A stretch of DNA of 43,613 nt from JBHELT01 sp046262935 (GTDB lineage Bacteria > Actinomycetota > CADDZG01 > JAHWKV01), in NCBI GenBank assembly GCA_046262935.1, contig JBHELT010000008.1, forward strand, positions 1-43,613, given 5' to 3'. Positions 41,723-43,613 of this stretch are shown one piece after another. Position 1 is the stretch's first letter. Each line of letters starts with the position of its first letter. The translations under genes and the position numbers were made by a program. Under the pieces are notes generated by a model, which searched no databases, was not told where the DNA came from, and saw nothing but the letters and a program-made list of their open reading frames with translations.

Positions 41723-42511
41723 ATGGCCAGTTATCTGGATCGCATCCTCGAAGCAACGCGCGCGCGCGTTGCCGACGCGGTCAAGGCTCGTCCACTCGCA
41801 AGGCTTATCGAAGACGCTGAACGAGCGGATGCGCCCCGCGACATGTACGCGGCTTTGGCATTGCCAGACATCAGCCTCATCGCGGAGGTGAAACGCAGAA
41901 GTCCATCTGCAGGTTCGCTGGCGATGGATCTGGACCCCAACAAGTTGGCGCTCGCCTACGAAAGAGGCGGAGCCTCGGCATTGTCGGTACTCACCGAGCC
42001 AGACTTCTTCGCCGGGGCGATCAGCGACCTCAAACACGCGCGCTCGGCAACGGCGTTGCCCGTGCTTCGAAAAGACTTCATCTACGACATCTACCAGATA
42101 GCCGAGTCGCGAGCAGCGGCTGCCGACGCTGTTTTGTTGATCGTTGCTGCTATCGAAGACGCAGCGCGGTTGACGGACCTTATCAATGCGGCATCCGACT
42201 TCGGCATGTCGGCCCTGGTCGAGGTCCACGCAGAAGAGGAACTCGCTGTTGCTATGAACGCAGGAGCGAAGATCATTGGCATCAACCAACGCAACTTGAA
42301 AACTTTCCACGTTGACAACACGCTAGCTGCACACCTCAGGCCATTGGTGCCGAGGGAACTCTTGGTAGTTGCCGAGAGTGGAGTAAAGACTCGCGACGAC
42401 ATCGAAAGGCTCGCAGATGCTGGCGTCGACGCAGTGCTTGTTGGTGAAACGCTTGTTCGCTCGGAACATCCTGAGGATTCTGTTGCCGAGTTGCTTGGGT
42501 CGCACGCGTGA
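41723..42511 (+). CDS. trpC: Indole-3-glycerol-phosphate synthase TrpC
   Basis: TrpC closes the indole ring of CdRP to indole-3-glycerol phosphate. The 262-residue TIM barrel is the single-domain form with no fused TrpF. Signatures are YLDRILEATRARV, ISLIAEVKRRSPSAG (catalytic Lys), ALSVLTEPDFFAG, VLRKDFIYDIYQI, LVEVHAEEEL, IGINQRNLKTF, VAESGV and VLVGETLVRS. It overlaps trpB as GTGA, so TrpC and TrpB output is coupled. No trpD, trpF or trpG lies in the window. Confidence 0.95.
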   Translation: MASYLDRILEATRARVADAVKARPLARLIEDAERADAPRDMYAALALPDISLIAEVKRRSPSAGSLAMDLDPNKLALAYERGGASALSVLTEPDFFAGAISDLKHARSATALPVLRKDFIYDIYQIAESRAAAADAVLLIVAAIEDAARLTDLINAASDFGMSALVEVHAEEELAVAMNAGAKIIGINQRNLKTFHVDNTLAAHLRPLVPRELLVVAESGVKTRDDIERLADAGVDAVLVGETLVRSEHPEDSVAELLGSHA

Positions 42512-43613
42512 CATCCAGAGCCGCTGTTGACGGGCTCGGTCGATTCGGCGAGTTCGGCGGAAGGTTCGTTCCCGAGGCTCTGGTCCCTGCCCTCGATGAA
42601 CTAGAGGCGGCGCGCAAGTCCGCTTTCGCCGATCCCGCTTTCCTGCAGGAACTCGCCGATCTGTACCGTGATATCGCTGGCAGACCAACGCCTTTGTATC
42701 TCGCAAAACGACTCACCGAGCATGTAGGTGGAGCGCGCATCTGGTTGAAGCGCGAAGACGCTGCACTCACCGGAGCGCACAAGATCAACAACACCATAGG
42801 TCAGTTGCTGCTCACGAAGCGCATGGGAAAGACGCGGGTGATAGCCGAAACGGGTGCCGGTCAGCACGGCGTGGCAACCGCAACCGCGGCAGCATTCTTC
42901 GGGGTCCCCTGCGTCGTATACATGGGGCACGAAGACACCATCAGACAGTCTTTGAACGTCGTGCGGATGCGTTTGCTCGGCGCCGAAGTTATTGCGGTGC
43001 GATCGGGGACCCAGACCTTGAAAGATGCGATCAACGAGGCGCTTCGTGATTGGGTAACCAATGTCACCTCCACTCACTACGTGATTGGCTCGGTGGTTGG
43101 CCCGCATCCATTCCCGGTGTTGGTGGCCGAATTGCAGTCAGTCATCGGCAACGAGACACGCGAGCAGTTCAAGAAACAAACTGCGGGATTGCTGCCCGAT
43201 GCGATCGTCGCATGTGTTGGGGGAGGATCGAATGCGATCGGCATGTTCAGAGCATTCCTCGACGATGAAAGCGTGGCGATCTACGGCGTCGAAGCCGCGG
43301 GGGATGGGTTGGATACTGCGCGGCATAGCGCAACGCTGACAGCGGGAAAGCCGGGGGTTCTTCACGGGTCGCGCTCGTATCTGCTTCAGAATGACGACGG
43401 ACAAGTAGCGCCTGCGCATTCGATATCAGCTGGTCTGGACTATCCGGGGGTCGGGCCGGAACACTCCTGGCTTAAAGATTCGGGACGGGTTACATACCTG
43501 AGCGCTTCTGACCAAGACGCGCTCGACGCCTTCCAACTGCTGGCCCGCACCGAGGGCATATTGCCTGCGCTCGAGCCTTCTCACGCGATAGCAAGGGCCA
43601 TTGACATCGCTCG
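42508..43613 (+). CDS. trpB: Tryptophan synthase beta subunit TrpB, truncated by window end
   Basis: TrpB joins indole and serine using PLP. About 368 of the usual 400 residues are present; the frame is open to the last base, so the end is lost only because the window stops. The N-terminus reads GRFGEFGGRFVPEALVPALDE. PLP lysine K92 is in TGAHKINN. Other blocks are ETGAGQHGVATATAAA, YMGHEDTIRQSLNVVRM, GSVVGPHPFP, CVGGGSNAIG and SAGLDYPGVGPEHSWLKD. The GTG start overlaps the trpC stop. trpA is expected next. Confidence 0.96.
   Translation, partial: MTSRAAVDGLGRFGEFGGRFVPEALVPALDELEAARKSAFADPAFLQELADLYRDIAGRPTPLYLAKRLTEHVGGARIWLKREDAALTGAHKINNTIGQLLLTKRMGKTRVIAETGAGQHGVATATAAAFFGVPCVVYMGHEDTIRQSLNVVRMRLLGAEVIAVRSGTQTLKDAINEALRDWVTNVTSTHYVIGSVVGPHPFPVLVAELQSVIGNETREQFKKQTAGLLPDAIVACVGGGSNAIGMFRAFLDDESVAIYGVEAAGDGLDTARHSATLTAGKPGVLHGSRSYLLQNDDGQVAPAHSISAGLDYPGVGPEHSWLKDSGRVTYLSASDQDALDAFQLLARTEGILPALEPSHAIARAIDIA

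Overview
The window looks like a contiguous chromosomal piece of a free-living, moderately high-GC actinobacterium. Supporting signs are a division and cell-wall (dcw) cluster with SepF, YggT and a DivIVA/Wag31-type protein but no ftsA or mraZ, a MurE with the DNPR motif expected for meso-diaminopimelate, and a gene order matching the one I remember from Streptomyces and Mycobacterium: ftsZ-pgeF-yggS-sepF-yggT-divIVA-ileS-TraR/DksA-lspA-rluD-dnaE-hisDCBHAF-hisI-trpE-trpC-trpB. A deep-branching class such as Acidimicrobiia is my guess. No phage, IS element, CRISPR array, tRNA or rRNA was found.

Positions 1-9975 hold a tightly packed plus-strand wall operon: ftsI (3' end), murE, murF, mraY, murD, ftsW, murC, murB, ftsQ. 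Most junctions are 4-8 bp overlaps. murG is missing from its usual place between ftsW and murC. An antisense M32 carboxypeptidase (9997-11520) separates ftsQ from ftsZ. From 11521 to 16925 come ftsZ with a strong terminator, pgeF, yggS (with an apparent 3' frameshift), sepF, yggT, divIVA and an unrecognised membrane protein with an acidic and then a histone-H1-like tail.

Positions 16928-20101 encode, on the minus strand, an isoleucyl-tRNA synthetase whose HIGH motif reads GVHH and whose KMSKS reads EMHKS. Its upstream region (20102-20593) carries 3.75 copies of a 77-bp tandem repeat and a good promoter for the next plus-strand gene, a TraR/DksA zinc-finger protein with a roughly 200-residue Lys/Ala/Pro-rich extension. 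Then follow lspA, rluD, a lipoprotein and dnaE, and a three-gene set of unknown role: a lone cyclic-nucleotide-binding domain, a four-CxxC zinc-ribbon protein and a four-helix membrane protein.

Positions 28739-43613 are amino-acid and NAD biosynthesis. hisD-C-B-H-A-F is compact. It is separated from hisI-trpE by a minus-strand nadC/GMC-dehydrogenase unit and a plus-strand nadA. A two-component system sits between trpE and trpC, and trpB runs off the window end. TTG is used unusually often as start codon (about ten genes).

Most of the window is ordinary core genome. The points that deserve a second look are the altered IleRS signatures, the 77-bp repeat array, the acidic/basic membrane protein beside divIVA, the yggS frameshift, the missing murG, and the non-biosynthetic insertions into the his/trp block.
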